Shown: positions 15,055 to 25,457 of the stretch, one piece after another
Layout of the letters: each line of letters starts with the position of its first letter
How positions within the stretch are numbered: the first letter of the stretch is position 1
Source: Deltaproteobacteria bacterium
GTDB lineage: Bacteria; Myxococcota_A; Polyangia; JAAYKL01
NCBI GenBank assembly: GCA_016935665.1
Contig: JAFGQN010000064.1
Span: 1 to 64,000, forward strand
Length of the DNA: 64,000 nucleotides
Direction of reading: 5' to 3'
Translations under genes and position numbers: made by a program
The notes under the pieces: model-generated
Database searches by the model: none
What the model was told of the DNA's origin: nothing
Seen by the model: the letters and a program-made list of their open reading frames with translations, nothing else

Positions 15055-18000
15055 ATGAGCCACAACACAACGACAAAACGGAATTTGCCCAACCCCACCC
15101 ATTGGATACACGGACGCATCCTGCGATGGCTGTTTTGGAGCCTGCCGCTGGTATTGCTCATTGCGAGCTGTCAAAAAGCCGAGAAGGTGGCCTACAGCAA
15201 CGCCACTCTCACCACCAGCAGCGGGACGGAGTATTTTGCTCACGAGGTGATTATTCGCAAATCCGACGACGTAAGTGTGGCACAGCTGGAAGCGCAGCTG
15301 CAAAAATACGGGGCGGTGATTGTGGATAAGGATGCGCGCATGGCAAAGCAACTGGGGTATTTTCGCGTGCTGTTGCCCAAAGACACCACGTCGGATGTGC
15401 TCATTTCCCGGTTGACGCAGGATGGCGTGACGCAGGAAGCGGAACGCAATTACATGGTGAATGTGAACATGACGCCCAACGATTCGTTGTATGCGAGTCA
15501 ATGGAACATGCGCATCATCCAGGCGGACAAGGCGTGGAACATTACCACTGGCAGCGTGGATGTGGTGGTGGCGGTGACCGATTCGGGAATCGATTTCAAC
15601 CACGCAGATCTCAAGACTCAGATATGGCAAAACCCCAACGAAATTCCCGGCAATGGGGTGGACGATGACAATAACGGTTACGTGGATGACGTTCGCGGCT
15701 GGGACTTTCAAAACAAAGACAACAACCCCGCCGATGACGCCGGTCACGGCACGGCGGTGTCGGGTGTGATTGGCGCACTGGGCAACAACGGTAAAGGCGT
15801 GGCCGGCGTGGGCTGGGACTTTCGCATTATGCCCCTGAAGTTTATTGGACCATCGGGCAGCGGCAGTCTGTGGGATGCGGCGGAAGCCATTTTGTATGCG
15901 GCCGACAACGGGGTCAAAATCATTAACGCCAGCTGGGGATGCAGTGGGTGCTATTCCGACTATTTTGTGCAGGTGCTGGACAAAATGGAGAGCAAGGGCA
16001 GCGTTCTCGTTGCGGCGGCGGGCAATGACGGTAAAAATATCGACAAAAAGCCCCAGTACCCGGCAGCGTATGGGCATCGCAATATCATTTCTGTGGGGGC
16101 ATCCTGGAAAGAGGACACGCCATTTGAATACTCCAACTGGGGCAAAATAAATGTGGATGTGGTGGCGCCGGGACGTCAGATTCCCACCACCGCCAGGGGC
16201 GGCGGTTACGGCGAGCAAAGCGGCACATCTTTGGCAGCGCCGCATGTGGCGGGCATTATGGCGCTCTATTGGGGGATGAATCCCGATGCCTCGGCCGACA
16301 CGGTTAAACAGCGACTGATTGCCACGTGCGACCCGGTCAGTGAACTGAAATATAAATCCGCGTGCGAGGGGCGCGTCAATGCATACCGCATGTTGACAGA
16401 CGACGACGAACCCCCTGTGGCGCCGGAAAACCTGGTGGCCACCCCCGGTGAGCGCAACGATGCCATTCTTACGTGGGACCCGGTGGACGACGCGGGATTG
16501 GCCATGTACATCTGCAAATGGGGACTGGCGCCTGGCAAATATATCAATGAAGTGATTGTCCCCGGAGACCAGACCACCACTATTATTGAAAACCTGGAAG
16601 ATGGCGTGCCCTACTATTTTGCGTGTTATGCCGCCGACAAATCCGGAAACATTTCGCCGCCGTCCAATGAGGCCACTTTGTTGCCCAAGGACGACACCGT
16701 GCCCCCTCAGGTCATTGACTTGCAGGCCAAATCACTGCCCGGTCCACGGGTTTCGGGTCAGGTGCATTCGTCGAGCAGTGAGGCCTCCACTTTTTATCAG
16801 GCGGAAAACGCCTACGACGGCAGTCCGCTCACCGCATGGCTGGCCGCCCCGTCTCCTGATGGCACTGAACCCGAGTATCTGGAAATCGATTTTAACCTGC
16901 CCACCCAGGTGGAGCGGGTGGCGTTAACGCCGGTAGCTGCGTACCCGGAATTTTTCCCCTCTGATTTTGACATCGAGCTCTCCATGGATGGCTCCAGCTG
17001 GACCGTGGTGGGCGGGCTTCGAAATGTGGTGGTCAGCGATGCCGAGGAAAAAATTGAAGTGTTCTTCCCCACACAGATTGCGGCCCACCTGCGCCTGACC
17101 ATTCATCAGGGTTCCGCCTTTGATTCAGGGTTGGCATACACGGGCATCGGCGAGCTGGAAGCGTTTGAGCCGGCCGCCGCGCCCGATGTGATTGTGCTGT
17201 CGTTTACGGCGCCTGGGGATGATCCTGGGTTTGGCACCGCCCACAGTTACGACATTCGATACGCCACTTCCCCCATTACCGCGGCCACGTTTGGCGATGC
17301 CACGCCTTTGGTGGTGGACACCCCCGCCGCCTCGGGGATACGGGAAGAAATTCGGATTGATGGATTACAGCCGGAAACCACCTACTGGTTTGCCATGACC
17401 GCCCGCGATGAAGTGGGCAATGTGTCCACCATGTCCAATGTGGTAGTGGGCGCCACCGCCACCATTTTACCTGGAACCATCACGGATTTTGAAGTGGTAT
17501 ACCAAAACAATGGCAGCACGTACCTCACCTGGAACGCGCCCGGCAACGACGGCTATACCGGCCAGGCCACATCCTATGCGCTCAGGTGGTCGTCTTCGCC
17601 CATGGACGCGGCCTCATTCACCGATGCGCACCCGGTGAGCGGCATTACAGCCCCGTTGCCAGCGGGAAGCAACGAGATGTTTGACATTACATCGCTGCAG
17701 CACCCGGGACAGTTCTTGTATTTTGCCATCGCGGCCATCGACGAGAAGGGACATATGGGGGGCATCTCCAATGTGGTGAGTGTGAAGCCCGTGTATGACA
17801 TGTTCGATACGGAGGCCCCAGCCGCCATCACCAATCTCAATGCGTTTTATTCGCTGGCCCGTGGATTGCGTCATGGGGAAGTGATTGATTCTTCCAGCCA
17901 TTTGCAAACGGATTACCAGACGCAAAATCTTCTGGATGGCGATGTGCTGACCATGTGGATGACCGAAGAGCTGCCGCCCACGCTGCCGGAGTGGGTTACC

Positions 18001-21000
18001 GTGGATTTGGGTGAGGTGCAGAGCATCGACGCCTTCCGCATGCATCCCGCTGTATACGGCAATCTGGTCCCCAACTTTCCAAGGGACTTTGAAATACAGG
18101 TGAGCGCCGATAACGTTAACTGGCAAACGGTTGTGGCCACCACCGGCCAGGCCGCTCAAATGGGTCAGTGGCTTGAGTGGCATCTGCCCATCGTCTCTGC
18201 GCGGTATGTGAAGGTCCATATTACCCTGCGCGGTTTTGCGTCGTGCAATGCCCCCACCGAATGCAATCAGCCGTCCACCGTGGTCATTAGCGAGCTTGAA
18301 ATTCTGGGCCCCACCCAGGATTTGGATGTGGATTTGCAATGGATTGCCCCTGGAGACGACGGATGGGAGGGTACTGCCTATGCCTATGATTTGCGGCATT
18401 CCATCCAGCCCATCACCGCGGCCAATTTTAGCGCCGCCACTCAGATGTCCATCAAAGCGCCTCTAACCGCTGGGATGTTTGAAGTGCACACCGTACCGGA
18501 TTTGGACTTTGGTGAAGACCACTACTTTGCCATCAAAAGTCAGGACGCCGCCGGCAACTGGTCCAGCCTCTCCAACGTGGCCAAATTGACTGCAGCGGTG
18601 AATCCCCCGGCGCCGGTGACGGATTTGTCGGCCGTTAATGTGACCAAAGACGCTGTGGAACTGCGATGGACCGCCGTGGGGGACGATGGTCTCGTGGGCA
18701 CTGCGGACAGCTACGATATTCGCTACGCCAAATTGCCCATCAATATGGATAACTGGCATTTGGCCAATGTGCTCTTTGATGTGCCGTTGCCCAAAGGCGC
18801 CGGCAGTGCTGAATCGCTGGTGGTCAGCGGGCTTTCTGCCGCCAGTGACTATTTCTTTGTGTTGCGCGTCCTGGACGATGAAGGGGGCGTGTCACTGTTT
18901 TCAAACATGGTGCATTTTAAAACCCTCACCGATACCCCTCCGCTCACAGTGTCTGATTTGCAGGCCATACCTGTGGATGTGAACGACAGCGAGGCGCTGC
19001 CCTTGTCGGTAGCGGATGTGAGCAGCCAATACACCGATGCGGCGTCGGCGGATATGCTCATCGATGGCACGGGCACCGGCGCCTGGCTCACCGGACAAAA
19101 GAGCGAGATGACCCCTGAATATGTGGAACTCTCGCTGGAGAAACCCACACTGGTGGGCGACATTCGACTGCTTTTGGCAGAAGGATACGAAGACATGTTC
19201 CCAGTAGACTTTCAGGTTCAATTGAAACTGGGAGAGGGTCAATGGGAAACGGTGATTTCCGAAAACAGTTTCTTTGTGGACGATGACGCAGCAGGTGTGG
19301 AGGAATGGCGCATTGGTGGTGTTGAAGCGGACCGCATTCGCATTGACATCACGCGCACGGCGCCCTCCAGTTTTGGCTACTTTGCGGCCATCGGCGAAAT
19401 CGAAGTGTTCGAAGCGCAAAGCCGGTTCGATACCATTATGTTGTCGTGGACGTCGCCATCTGTGACCGATGGCAAAGAGCGCGCCACACGGTACGATATT
19501 CGTCATGGGGGAGATGTTATTGTGGGCGAAGACGCCTTTTTAAGCGCGACGCCGGTGGCGGATACCGTTTTACCGAGAGACGCCGGGATGCCCGAGTTCA
19601 TGGCGGTGAGCGGGTTGGCACAGGAAACCCGGTATTGCTTTGCCCTTTCAGCTGTGGACAGTGTGGGCAATCGCTCAGAGATTTCAAACTCTCCCTGCGC
19701 GTATACACCGGGGATTCCCCCTGCGCCGGTGGTGGATTTAAGGATTACCGACATACTGGCCCACAGCGCCACTCTCGAATGGACCGCGTCCGGCGCAGAC
19801 TGGCGAGACGGTGTGGCGGCGGCCTATGAGCTCAGAGTGTCCACCGCGCGCATCAATAAATCCAACTGGAACGATGCACTGGTGTTTACCGGGTTACCCG
19901 CACCTTCACCCGCGGGGGAGAGCGAAACATTTACGGTGACCGGACTGGCAGGGGATACCGAGTACTACTTTGCCATTGTGGCCATCGATGGGGCGGGCAG
20001 TCGCAGCGGCATTTCAAATAATGCCCGCGGGTTGACCGGGGATGACGTGGCACCGCTGGCCATCACAGACCTTGTGACAAATACAGACTTCGATAACTGG
20101 GGAACATTGCAGCTGAGCTGGACTGCCCCAGGGGACAGTGGTCCCGTTGGCAGCGCCGACAGGTACGATATTCGCGTGGCCAAAGCGCCCATTACCGAAG
20201 CCAATTTTGCAGACGCCACGCCCGCGACGCCCATTGGCCTTGTACCGCAGGCGGCCGGGGAAAAAGAGACGCTGTCGCTGGCCAATCTTTGGCCGGAACG
20301 GGAAATTTTTGTGGCCATCAAGGCTGCGGATGCCGAAGGCAACTGGTCGGCCATTTCCAATGTGCCCTCAGCGCGTACCCGTGATGAAAATCCCGGTCGC
20401 GCCACGGATTTGGAAGTGGTGGAATCCACGTCATACGAACTGGGCAACGCCATGGTTCTATTGCGCTGGACAGCCCCTGGAGACGATGACATGGTGGGGA
20501 TTGCCAATCGCTATGTGTTCCGTTACTCGTATCAGCCGCTGGATGAACTCAATTTTGAGAGTGGCATTGAGGCGTCGGTGGATATAACTCCTGCGCCAGG
20601 GACCACTGTGCAGATGACAACCGTCAATGGGTTGAACGAAGGTGTGAATTACTGCTTTGCCTTCCGTGCCATTGATGAACGGGACAATGTGGGCAAGGTG
20701 TCCAATTCGGCCTGTACCACCACTGCGGACGGTATCGCGCCCGCCAAAATATGGGATTTGAAAGCCACCACTGGCGCCAGTCGCGGGACGGTGGATTTAA
20801 CATGGACCCACCCAGGTGACGATGAGATGTTTGGCAAGGCCGGCAAGACCGATTTGCGCTGGTCATATGCCGAGATGACGCCGGAAACGTTTGGCAGCGC
20901 CACACCAGTAAACGCGCAACCCGGGACAGGACTGGGGGGCACAGCTGCTCATTTTACCGCCACCAAGCTGCCCGACGAAGTGTTGCTCCACTTTGCCATT

Positions 21001-23931
21001 CGCGCCGTGGACGATGCGGGTAACTGGTCGGAGATGTCCAATGACGCGTCGGCCAGAACGCCGGATGTGGCGCCGGCGAAAATCGATGACCTAAAGCAGA
21101 CGGCGGTGGGGCTCAACAGCATCACGCTGGGATGGACCGCCGTGGGCGACGATGAATACAAAGGCACCGCCACCGCCTACGAGTTGCGTTACAGCGAGAC
21201 GCCACTGTCGGCGATCAATTTCGATGAGGGGACGGCGTTTGCCATTAACGCGCCATTGCAAAGTGGCAGCAAGGAAAGCGCCACCATTACCGGTCTTGTG
21301 GAAAGCACCAACTACTACATTGGCATTCGCGTGGTGGACGACCGGGGCAACTGGTCGCCCATTACCTTCATTTACCCCGCCCACACTCAGGATACGATTC
21401 CGCCGGGAATGATTTCACCAGTGGATGTTCGTGCGGGATCGGGCGCGGGGTCACTTAGACTGGACTGGATTGCCACAGGAGACGACCTTGATGTGGGCAC
21501 CGCCACCCGCTATCTCATTCGTTATGCGTCCTCGTGTATCACGCCTGACACCTGGGCACAGGCCAGCGTGGTGCAAAACGAGAAAGAACCCAAACCATCC
21601 GGTTATGCCGAGCTGTTCCAGATTGACGGGCTCGCCGGAGAAAGAGAGTACTTTGTGGCCGTGCGCGCGGTGGATGAAGTGGGCAACGTGGGACCGGTGT
21701 CGCCGTGTGCCCAAGGAGAAACCGCAGCGGTTCCACCCAACGCCATTGATGATTTGAGAGGGCAGGCCACCCGGCCCCGTTCGGTGATTCTCAACTGGAC
21801 CGCGCCATTTGATGTGGGCGCGCTGGAGCGTGCGGTGTCATACGATATTCGTTACGCCACGTTCAAGCTGACCGAAGGCAACTTTTATGCGGCAGCGACG
21901 TTTGAAAATGACATTGTCCCAGGGAATGTTGGAAAGGCAGAGACGGCGACGGTCCCAAATCTGAAGGAATCCACGCTGTATTATTTTGCCATCAAGTCCA
22001 AAGATGATCGCGGTGCCGTAAGCGCCATTTCCAATGTGGTGGAGGTCACGACTCTTGACGAAACCCCACCGGCGGCGCCGCCAGCCATCACGGCCAATAC
22101 AACAGGGTCATTTACGGGCATGATGACAACTGTTACCGCATTTGCCTCGTCGCAACTGGTGGATATTCTGGGCGCAGATAATATCCTGGATGGGGACGCC
22201 AATACCATGTGGGTATCCGATGCCTCCAGTGTGCCTCGCAATGAATCCATTACGCTGGATTTGGGTGATCTGTACACGGTGGATCGCATTCGCCTGCTGC
22301 CCAGTGCCGAGTATATGCATCTGTTCCCCGAGAACTTTGCGATTTATGTGAGCGCCGATAACGAAAAATGGACGAAGGTGCTCACCCTGGAACAGTTCGA
22401 AGCCACCAGCGCCGATTGGATGACGTTTGGCTTTGATGCCACCTCGACTCAATATGTGCGCGTGATGTCCTATGACCCGGTAAAGAGTTACTTTGGTCTC
22501 TATTATTCGGTGATTTCCGGGATGGAAGTGTATGCATCCGCCCATTACAGCGGGTACACCACATTAACGTGGACCGCGCCCGGTGATGACATGATGGTGG
22601 GGACGTCCCAATTTTACCAGGTGTTTTACAGCGAGGCGGCGTTTGACAGCAACACGCTTGACAGCGCCACTGCCATCACCCTGAGTAAAAAACCGTTGTC
22701 GGCCCATTACACTGAAGCCGTGACCATTGCCGGTACCAAAGGGGAGACCCGGTATTACTGGGCGGTGCGCGCCGGGGATGAAGCGGGCAACATTGGTGAG
22801 ATTTCAGAGGTGGTCACCGCCATGAGTTCCGATGCCAAACCCGCCATAGTTAAAGACCTTAGGGCTTTGGCTGTGACAAAGAACAGCGTGGATTTGGCGT
22901 GGAGCGCATCGGGGGATGATGGTCGAACCGGGGTTGCGGCAGCGTCTGAAATGCGGTTTGCCCCCTGGCCGCTGACGGTGGAGAGTTTCCCGCTGGCCGA
23001 GCTGGTTGGTGGGATGCCCGCGCCGGCTGTGGCGGGAACATCACAGAGTGTGACTGTGAACGGCTTGAGTGATGATACGGTGTATTACTTTGCCATGGTT
23101 GTCACGGACGAAAAAGGCGCATCGTCGTATCTCTCCAACGTGGCCGTGGTACGCACGGAATCCGGTCCCGACAACAAGGCGCCCGCGGCCGTTACCGATT
23201 TGGATGCACGGGTGGTGAGCGCCAATGGATACGTGCTCGAAGGGGTGTCCGCCGTCAGCACCAGCGAACAGGCGCCGGCGTTTGTGGGCCTCAATGTGGC
23301 CGATGGCGATTTGAACACATCGTGGTCCACCACCGCAAAGGCCAATGCCGATGCCCAGTCTGTGACTGTTGATTTGGGAGCGGTGTATCCGCTCAGCGAA
23401 CTGCGTTTGTGGCCAGATATTGATTTGGCCCATCTGTTCCCGGTGGGCGTGGCAGTGCGGGTGAGTGTGGATGGGTTGACGTGGTCTACTGTGCTCGCAG
23501 AAAATGATGTGGTGCTCAATGCCGGCGACTCGTTGGAAGCCGTTTTCCCGGTCACTGCGGCGCGATTTGTTGAAGTGGTTGCCACGGAACTGGCCATGGA
23601 GAACAATGGCCTGTACTACGCTGTTGTGGCTGAAGTGGAAGTGGTTCACGCAGAGAGTGATCCCGGTACCGTGGTGGTGACGTGGACCGCATCCGGTGAC
23701 GATGGCGTTGACGGCATTGCCTCCTCATATGCCCTTCAATACAGCGCCTGCCCGTTTGACAGCGCCTCTGCACAACTGGCCACCACATATGCGCCCGGCG
23801 AATCCGGAGACCCCGAACTCGCGCGTATCACCGGCCTTTCTTCGGGCACGTACTGTGTTGCTGTCACCGTCATCGATGACGCCGGCAACCAAAGCCCCCT
23901 CTCCAACGTTGGCGAGATTACAATTCCGTAG
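15055..23931 (+). CDS. Giant subtilase lipoprotein with FN3 and discoidin-like modules
   Basis: A 2958-aa protein. The signal peptide ends in LLIASC (Cys39), a lipobox. Residues about 55-140 are a fervidolysin-like propeptide. The S8 peptidase domain covers about 150-430 with D176 (VTDSG), H231 (GHGTAVSG), N324 and S392 (GTSLAAPH). The rest is a chain of about 16 FN3-like modules, most with a W(T)xxGDD signature followed by a YDIRYA-like strand, and five discoidin/F5-8C-like modules near residues 555-700, 925-1080, 1300-1465, 2340-2490 and 2705-2860, each followed directly by an FN3. FN3 and discoidin modules usually bind polysaccharide or other surfaces, so a tethered protease acting on extracellular polymers or prey is plausible inference. 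It stands alone with large gaps on both sides. Confidence 0.93.
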   Translation: MSHNTTTKRNLPNPTHWIHGRILRWLFWSLPLVLLIASCQKAEKVAYSNATLTTSSGTEYFAHEVIIRKSDDVSVAQLEAQLQKYGAVIVDKDARMAKQLGYFRVLLPKDTTSDVLISRLTQDGVTQEAERNYMVNVNMTPNDSLYASQWNMRIIQADKAWNITTGSVDVVVAVTDSGIDFNHADLKTQIWQNPNEIPGNGVDDDNNGYVDDVRGWDFQNKDNNPADDAGHGTAVSGVIGALGNNGKGVAGVGWDFRIMPLKFIGPSGSGSLWDAAEAILYAADNGVKIINASWGCSGCYSDYFVQVLDKMESKGSVLVAAAGNDGKNIDKKPQYPAAYGHRNIISVGASWKEDTPFEYSNWGKINVDVVAPGRQIPTTARGGGYGEQSGTSLAAPHVAGIMALYWGMNPDASADTVKQRLIATCDPVSELKYKSACEGRVNAYRMLTDDDEPPVAPENLVATPGERNDAILTWDPVDDAGLAMYICKWGLAPGKYINEVIVPGDQTTTIIENLEDGVPYYFACYAADKSGNISPPSNEATLLPKDDTVPPQVIDLQAKSLPGPRVSGQVHSSSSEASTFYQAENAYDGSPLTAWLAAPSPDGTEPEYLEIDFNLPTQVERVALTPVAAYPEFFPSDFDIELSMDGSSWTVVGGLRNVVVSDAEEKIEVFFPTQIAAHLRLTIHQGSAFDSGLAYTGIGELEAFEPAAAPDVIVLSFTAPGDDPGFGTAHSYDIRYATSPITAATFGDATPLVVDTPAASGIREEIRIDGLQPETTYWFAMTARDEVGNVSTMSNVVVGATATILPGTITDFEVVYQNNGSTYLTWNAPGNDGYTGQATSYALRWSSSPMDAASFTDAHPVSGITAPLPAGSNEMFDITSLQHPGQFLYFAIAAIDEKGHMGGISNVVSVKPVYDMFDTEAPAAITNLNAFYSLARGLRHGEVIDSSSHLQTDYQTQNLLDGDVLTMWMTEELPPTLPEWVTVDLGEVQSIDAFRMHPAVYGNLVPNFPRDFEIQVSADNVNWQTVVATTGQAAQMGQWLEWHLPIVSARYVKVHITLRGFASCNAPTECNQPSTVVISELEILGPTQDLDVDLQWIAPGDDGWEGTAYAYDLRHSIQPITAANFSAATQMSIKAPLTAGMFEVHTVPDLDFGEDHYFAIKSQDAAGNWSSLSNVAKLTAAVNPPAPVTDLSAVNVTKDAVELRWTAVGDDGLVGTADSYDIRYAKLPINMDNWHLANVLFDVPLPKGAGSAESLVVSGLSAASDYFFVLRVLDDEGGVSLFSNMVHFKTLTDTPPLTVSDLQAIPVDVNDSEALPLSVADVSSQYTDAASADMLIDGTGTGAWLTGQKSEMTPEYVELSLEKPTLVGDIRLLLAEGYEDMFPVDFQVQLKLGEGQWETVISENSFFVDDDAAGVEEWRIGGVEADRIRIDITRTAPSSFGYFAAIGEIEVFEAQSRFDTIMLSWTSPSVTDGKERATRYDIRHGGDVIVGEDAFLSATPVADTVLPRDAGMPEFMAVSGLAQETRYCFALSAVDSVGNRSEISNSPCAYTPGIPPAPVVDLRITDILAHSATLEWTASGADWRDGVAAAYELRVSTARINKSNWNDALVFTGLPAPSPAGESETFTVTGLAGDTEYYFAIVAIDGAGSRSGISNNARGLTGDDVAPLAITDLVTNTDFDNWGTLQLSWTAPGDSGPVGSADRYDIRVAKAPITEANFADATPATPIGLVPQAAGEKETLSLANLWPEREIFVAIKAADAEGNWSAISNVPSARTRDENPGRATDLEVVESTSYELGNAMVLLRWTAPGDDDMVGIANRYVFRYSYQPLDELNFESGIEASVDITPAPGTTVQMTTVNGLNEGVNYCFAFRAIDERDNVGKVSNSACTTTADGIAPAKIWDLKATTGASRGTVDLTWTHPGDDEMFGKAGKTDLRWSYAEMTPETFGSATPVNAQPGTGLGGTAAHFTATKLPDEVLLHFAIRAVDDAGNWSEMSNDASARTPDVAPAKIDDLKQTAVGLNSITLGWTAVGDDEYKGTATAYELRYSETPLSAINFDEGTAFAINAPLQSGSKESATITGLVESTNYYIGIRVVDDRGNWSPITFIYPAHTQDTIPPGMISPVDVRAGSGAGSLRLDWIATGDDLDVGTATRYLIRYASSCITPDTWAQASVVQNEKEPKPSGYAELFQIDGLAGEREYFVAVRAVDEVGNVGPVSPCAQGETAAVPPNAIDDLRGQATRPRSVILNWTAPFDVGALERAVSYDIRYATFKLTEGNFYAAATFENDIVPGNVGKAETATVPNLKESTLYYFAIKSKDDRGAVSAISNVVEVTTLDETPPAAPPAITANTTGSFTGMMTTVTAFASSQLVDILGADNILDGDANTMWVSDASSVPRNESITLDLGDLYTVDRIRLLPSAEYMHLFPENFAIYVSADNEKWTKVLTLEQFEATSADWMTFGFDATSTQYVRVMSYDPVKSYFGLYYSVISGMEVYASAHYSGYTTLTWTAPGDDMMVGTSQFYQVFYSEAAFDSNTLDSATAITLSKKPLSAHYTEAVTIAGTKGETRYYWAVRAGDEAGNIGEISEVVTAMSSDAKPAIVKDLRALAVTKNSVDLAWSASGDDGRTGVAAASEMRFAPWPLTVESFPLAELVGGMPAPAVAGTSQSVTVNGLSDDTVYYFAMVVTDEKGASSYLSNVAVVRTESGPDNKAPAAVTDLDARVVSANGYVLEGVSAVSTSEQAPAFVGLNVADGDLNTSWSTTAKANADAQSVTVDLGAVYPLSELRLWPDIDLAHLFPVGVAVRVSVDGLTWSTVLAENDVVLNAGDSLEAVFPVTAARFVEVVATELAMENNGLYYAVVAEVEVVHAESDPGTVVVTWTASGDDGVDGIASSYALQYSACPFDSASAQLATTYAPGESGDPELARITGLSSGTYCVAVTVIDDAGNQSPLSNVGEITIP

Positions 23932-24296
23932 TTTTACGGGTGCAAATCTCAAACTGCCGGTGAATTTTTGACATAAAAAATGTGGTGCCTTCTGGTGTAA
24001 CGTGCGCTGGTGCGCCTGAGAGCGTGCAAATTCAGAGAGGTGAAAGTCCTCGCCAAACATCCGAGGGTGGAGCGCAGTGCGGTAGTTCCGCCCACGGGGA
24101 TCTGTGCGGGGGGGCAGCTCGAACCCATTTATGCTAAGCGCTGTTCCTGCCGCGACCGTTTTCTTTCAAAGTGTGACTTTATGACATCCCTTCGATGGGT
24201 AATGTTCTCTTCAATGTGTCCTGTTATGGCCTGGCATTTGCATATACCAGAATTGCACTGATGAACAGTGGGATATTTTTGCGGGAGAGGAATACT
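23932..24296. other. Intergenic gap holding a structured-RNA-like segment
   Basis: A 365-bp gap between the giant protease and the pseudo-receiver gene. Its main content is the GC-rich segment at about 24001-24117, listed separately. The rest contains no supported gene. A GGGAGAGG ribosome site at its end serves the next gene. Confidence 0.5.
24001..24117 (+). ncRNA. Possible 5' fragment of a group II intron (domain I)
   Basis: The segment starts with GTGCGC, like the GUGYG 5' ends of group II introns, and contains GAGAGGTGAAAGTCCTC, whose flanks pair and which resembles domain I of many bacterial group II introns. A second GC-rich hairpin (GCGGTAGTTCCGC) follows. No reverse transcriptase frame or domain V/VI follows, so if the identification is right this is a truncated relic. 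Another structured RNA is possible. The call rests on pattern memory only. Confidence 0.35.
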
Positions 24297-24707
24297 ATGA
24301 ATTATCTGGTTGCCCCGGAATCTGTTGCCGAACGGCAGGCAATTTTTCGACAGTTGGCAGAGGCGCTGGGACCAAATGATAGATTGGAGATGGTTTCTGA
24401 TTTTGTCGAATTTCACGCAAAAATCGCTCGATTTAGTAATCCTGAAATTATTGTCATGCTGGCTGTTGGTAAAAACGACATGGCAAATTTACCCTCTATT
24501 GGTGTGGTTATCCGCGATGCAGCGATTATCATTATGCTTTCCGAGTATGAACAGAATCTGGTGTCATCGGCGATTCGCCTAAGGCCGAAATTTATCGGCG
24601 TTATGGATGAGGATTTGGAAAAAATTGTACCTATAGTAAAGAAGATTGTTCAAACCCAAATCGCCCGTGAACAGAAATATTCCCATGATGGAAAGTTGAA
24701 ACAGTGA
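24297..24707 (+). CDS. Hypothetical pseudo-receiver-like protein
   Basis: A 136-aa protein. The start ATG follows GGGAGAGGAATACT; an upstream in-frame extension to 24195 has no comparable site. The predicted alternation of strands and helices (EIIVMLAVG, AIIIMLSEYE, PKFIGVMDED) recalls a CheY fold, but the phospho-acceptor Asp and the conserved Lys are absent. It may be a signalling pseudo-receiver. I do not recognise a named family, and the neighbours give no firm clue. Confidence 0.6.
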   Translation: MNYLVAPESVAERQAIFRQLAEALGPNDRLEMVSDFVEFHAKIARFSNPEIIVMLAVGKNDMANLPSIGVVIRDAAIIIMLSEYEQNLVSSAIRLRPKFIGVMDEDLEKIVPIVKKIVQTQIAREQKYSHDGKLKQ

Positions 24708-24855
24708 TTACAATTTCACATCGAAAAGCGCTGTTACAAACTGGAACCCATCCGCGCCGAGTTACACTGCGATTCCACGCGTTTTTTAAGGAGATCACCG
24801 CGGCCAGTGAAATCTGGCTTCCCATTTGCTTTTCTTTGGGAACCATGCTGTCAAC

Positions 24856-25053
24856 TCAATCCTGAGTTTCCAAAAGATATTCGCCACAGTCACAGCAATA
24901 CATGTTTTGATGTTTCCGCTTTTCCGCGTGATCATCCGCGCTGCACTCCTTTGAAGGGATTTGATGATTTAAAACTTCACCACACATCGCGCACATCCGA
25001 ATAGGTGAACTGGCCCGTCTGTGATTTAAATTTATACATCTGCGTGAGTTCAT
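24856..25053 (-). CDS. Small zinc-ribbon-like protein
   Basis: A 65-aa protein with two CxxC knuckles, CAMC and CCDC, separated by about 30 residues, plus an extra Cys-x4-His (CSADDH) between them. This pattern fits a zinc ribbon. The start is chosen by AGGAGAAATAAA immediately before ATG; the longer open frame upstream has no such site. It is read leftward after the small gene at 25218-25457 and may be in the same transcript. Function unknown. Confidence 0.6.
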   Translation of the reverse strand: MNSRRCINLNHRRASSPIRMCAMCGEVLNHQIPSKECSADDHAEKRKHQNMYCCDCGEYLLETQD

Positions 25054-25217
25054 TTTATTTCTCCTGTTGGTTGTCTCTCGGGAAGCGGACTTTCCGAATG
25101 ACCCTTCAAATGGGATCCTTTTAAGGAAAAGATACTGTTCCTTTGGCGATGTGCACGTTGGAAACCGGCATGTCTCATTTGGCAGGACCGGTGTCCTGTT
25201 CCGCAGGAATCGTTTTT

Positions 25218-25457
25218 TTACATCGAGGGAACAGATACCAATGAATCTGATTCCTTTTGGGATACCCATTGTATGCGTATCCATTGGCGCGTGGTTCTCA
25301 ACTGTCGGTTGATGCGGAGATTGAGCATGATGCCCTCGATCAGCTCCTCTCGATCATCGCCAGTTACCGTACCGATTGTATCAACAAGCTCGTACAGTGT
25401 TGTCTGTATCCATCGGCCGCGTCGATTATCTGGTGAATTTATTTCCAAATGTTCCAT
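25218..25457 (-). CDS. Small hypothetical protein
   Basis: A 79-aa protein. The N-terminal half has an acidic helix-rich stretch (TLYELVDTIGTVTGDDREEL), then a basic segment rich in Arg. Short proteins of this layout, with an SLYELV-like start, occur in deltaproteobacteria, but I cannot assign a function. The start is taken at the ATG after CAGGGAAAACAAC; an upstream ATG at 25496 lacks a clear site. It precedes the zinc-ribbon gene on the same strand. Confidence 0.5.
   Translation of the reverse strand: MEHLEINSPDNRRGRWIQTTLYELVDTIGTVTGDDREELIEGIMLNLRINRQLRTTRQWIRIQWVSQKESDSLVSVPSM

Noticed and set aside
15900-23900. Long frames on the minus strand of the giant protease gene
   Set aside because: They are shadows; they lack ribosome sites and have His/Arg-rich, non-protein-like composition.
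24704-24869. GTG-started 54-codon frame overlapping the stop of the pseudo-receiver gene
   Set aside because: No ribosome site, unremarkable composition and no family; the overlap is likely chance.
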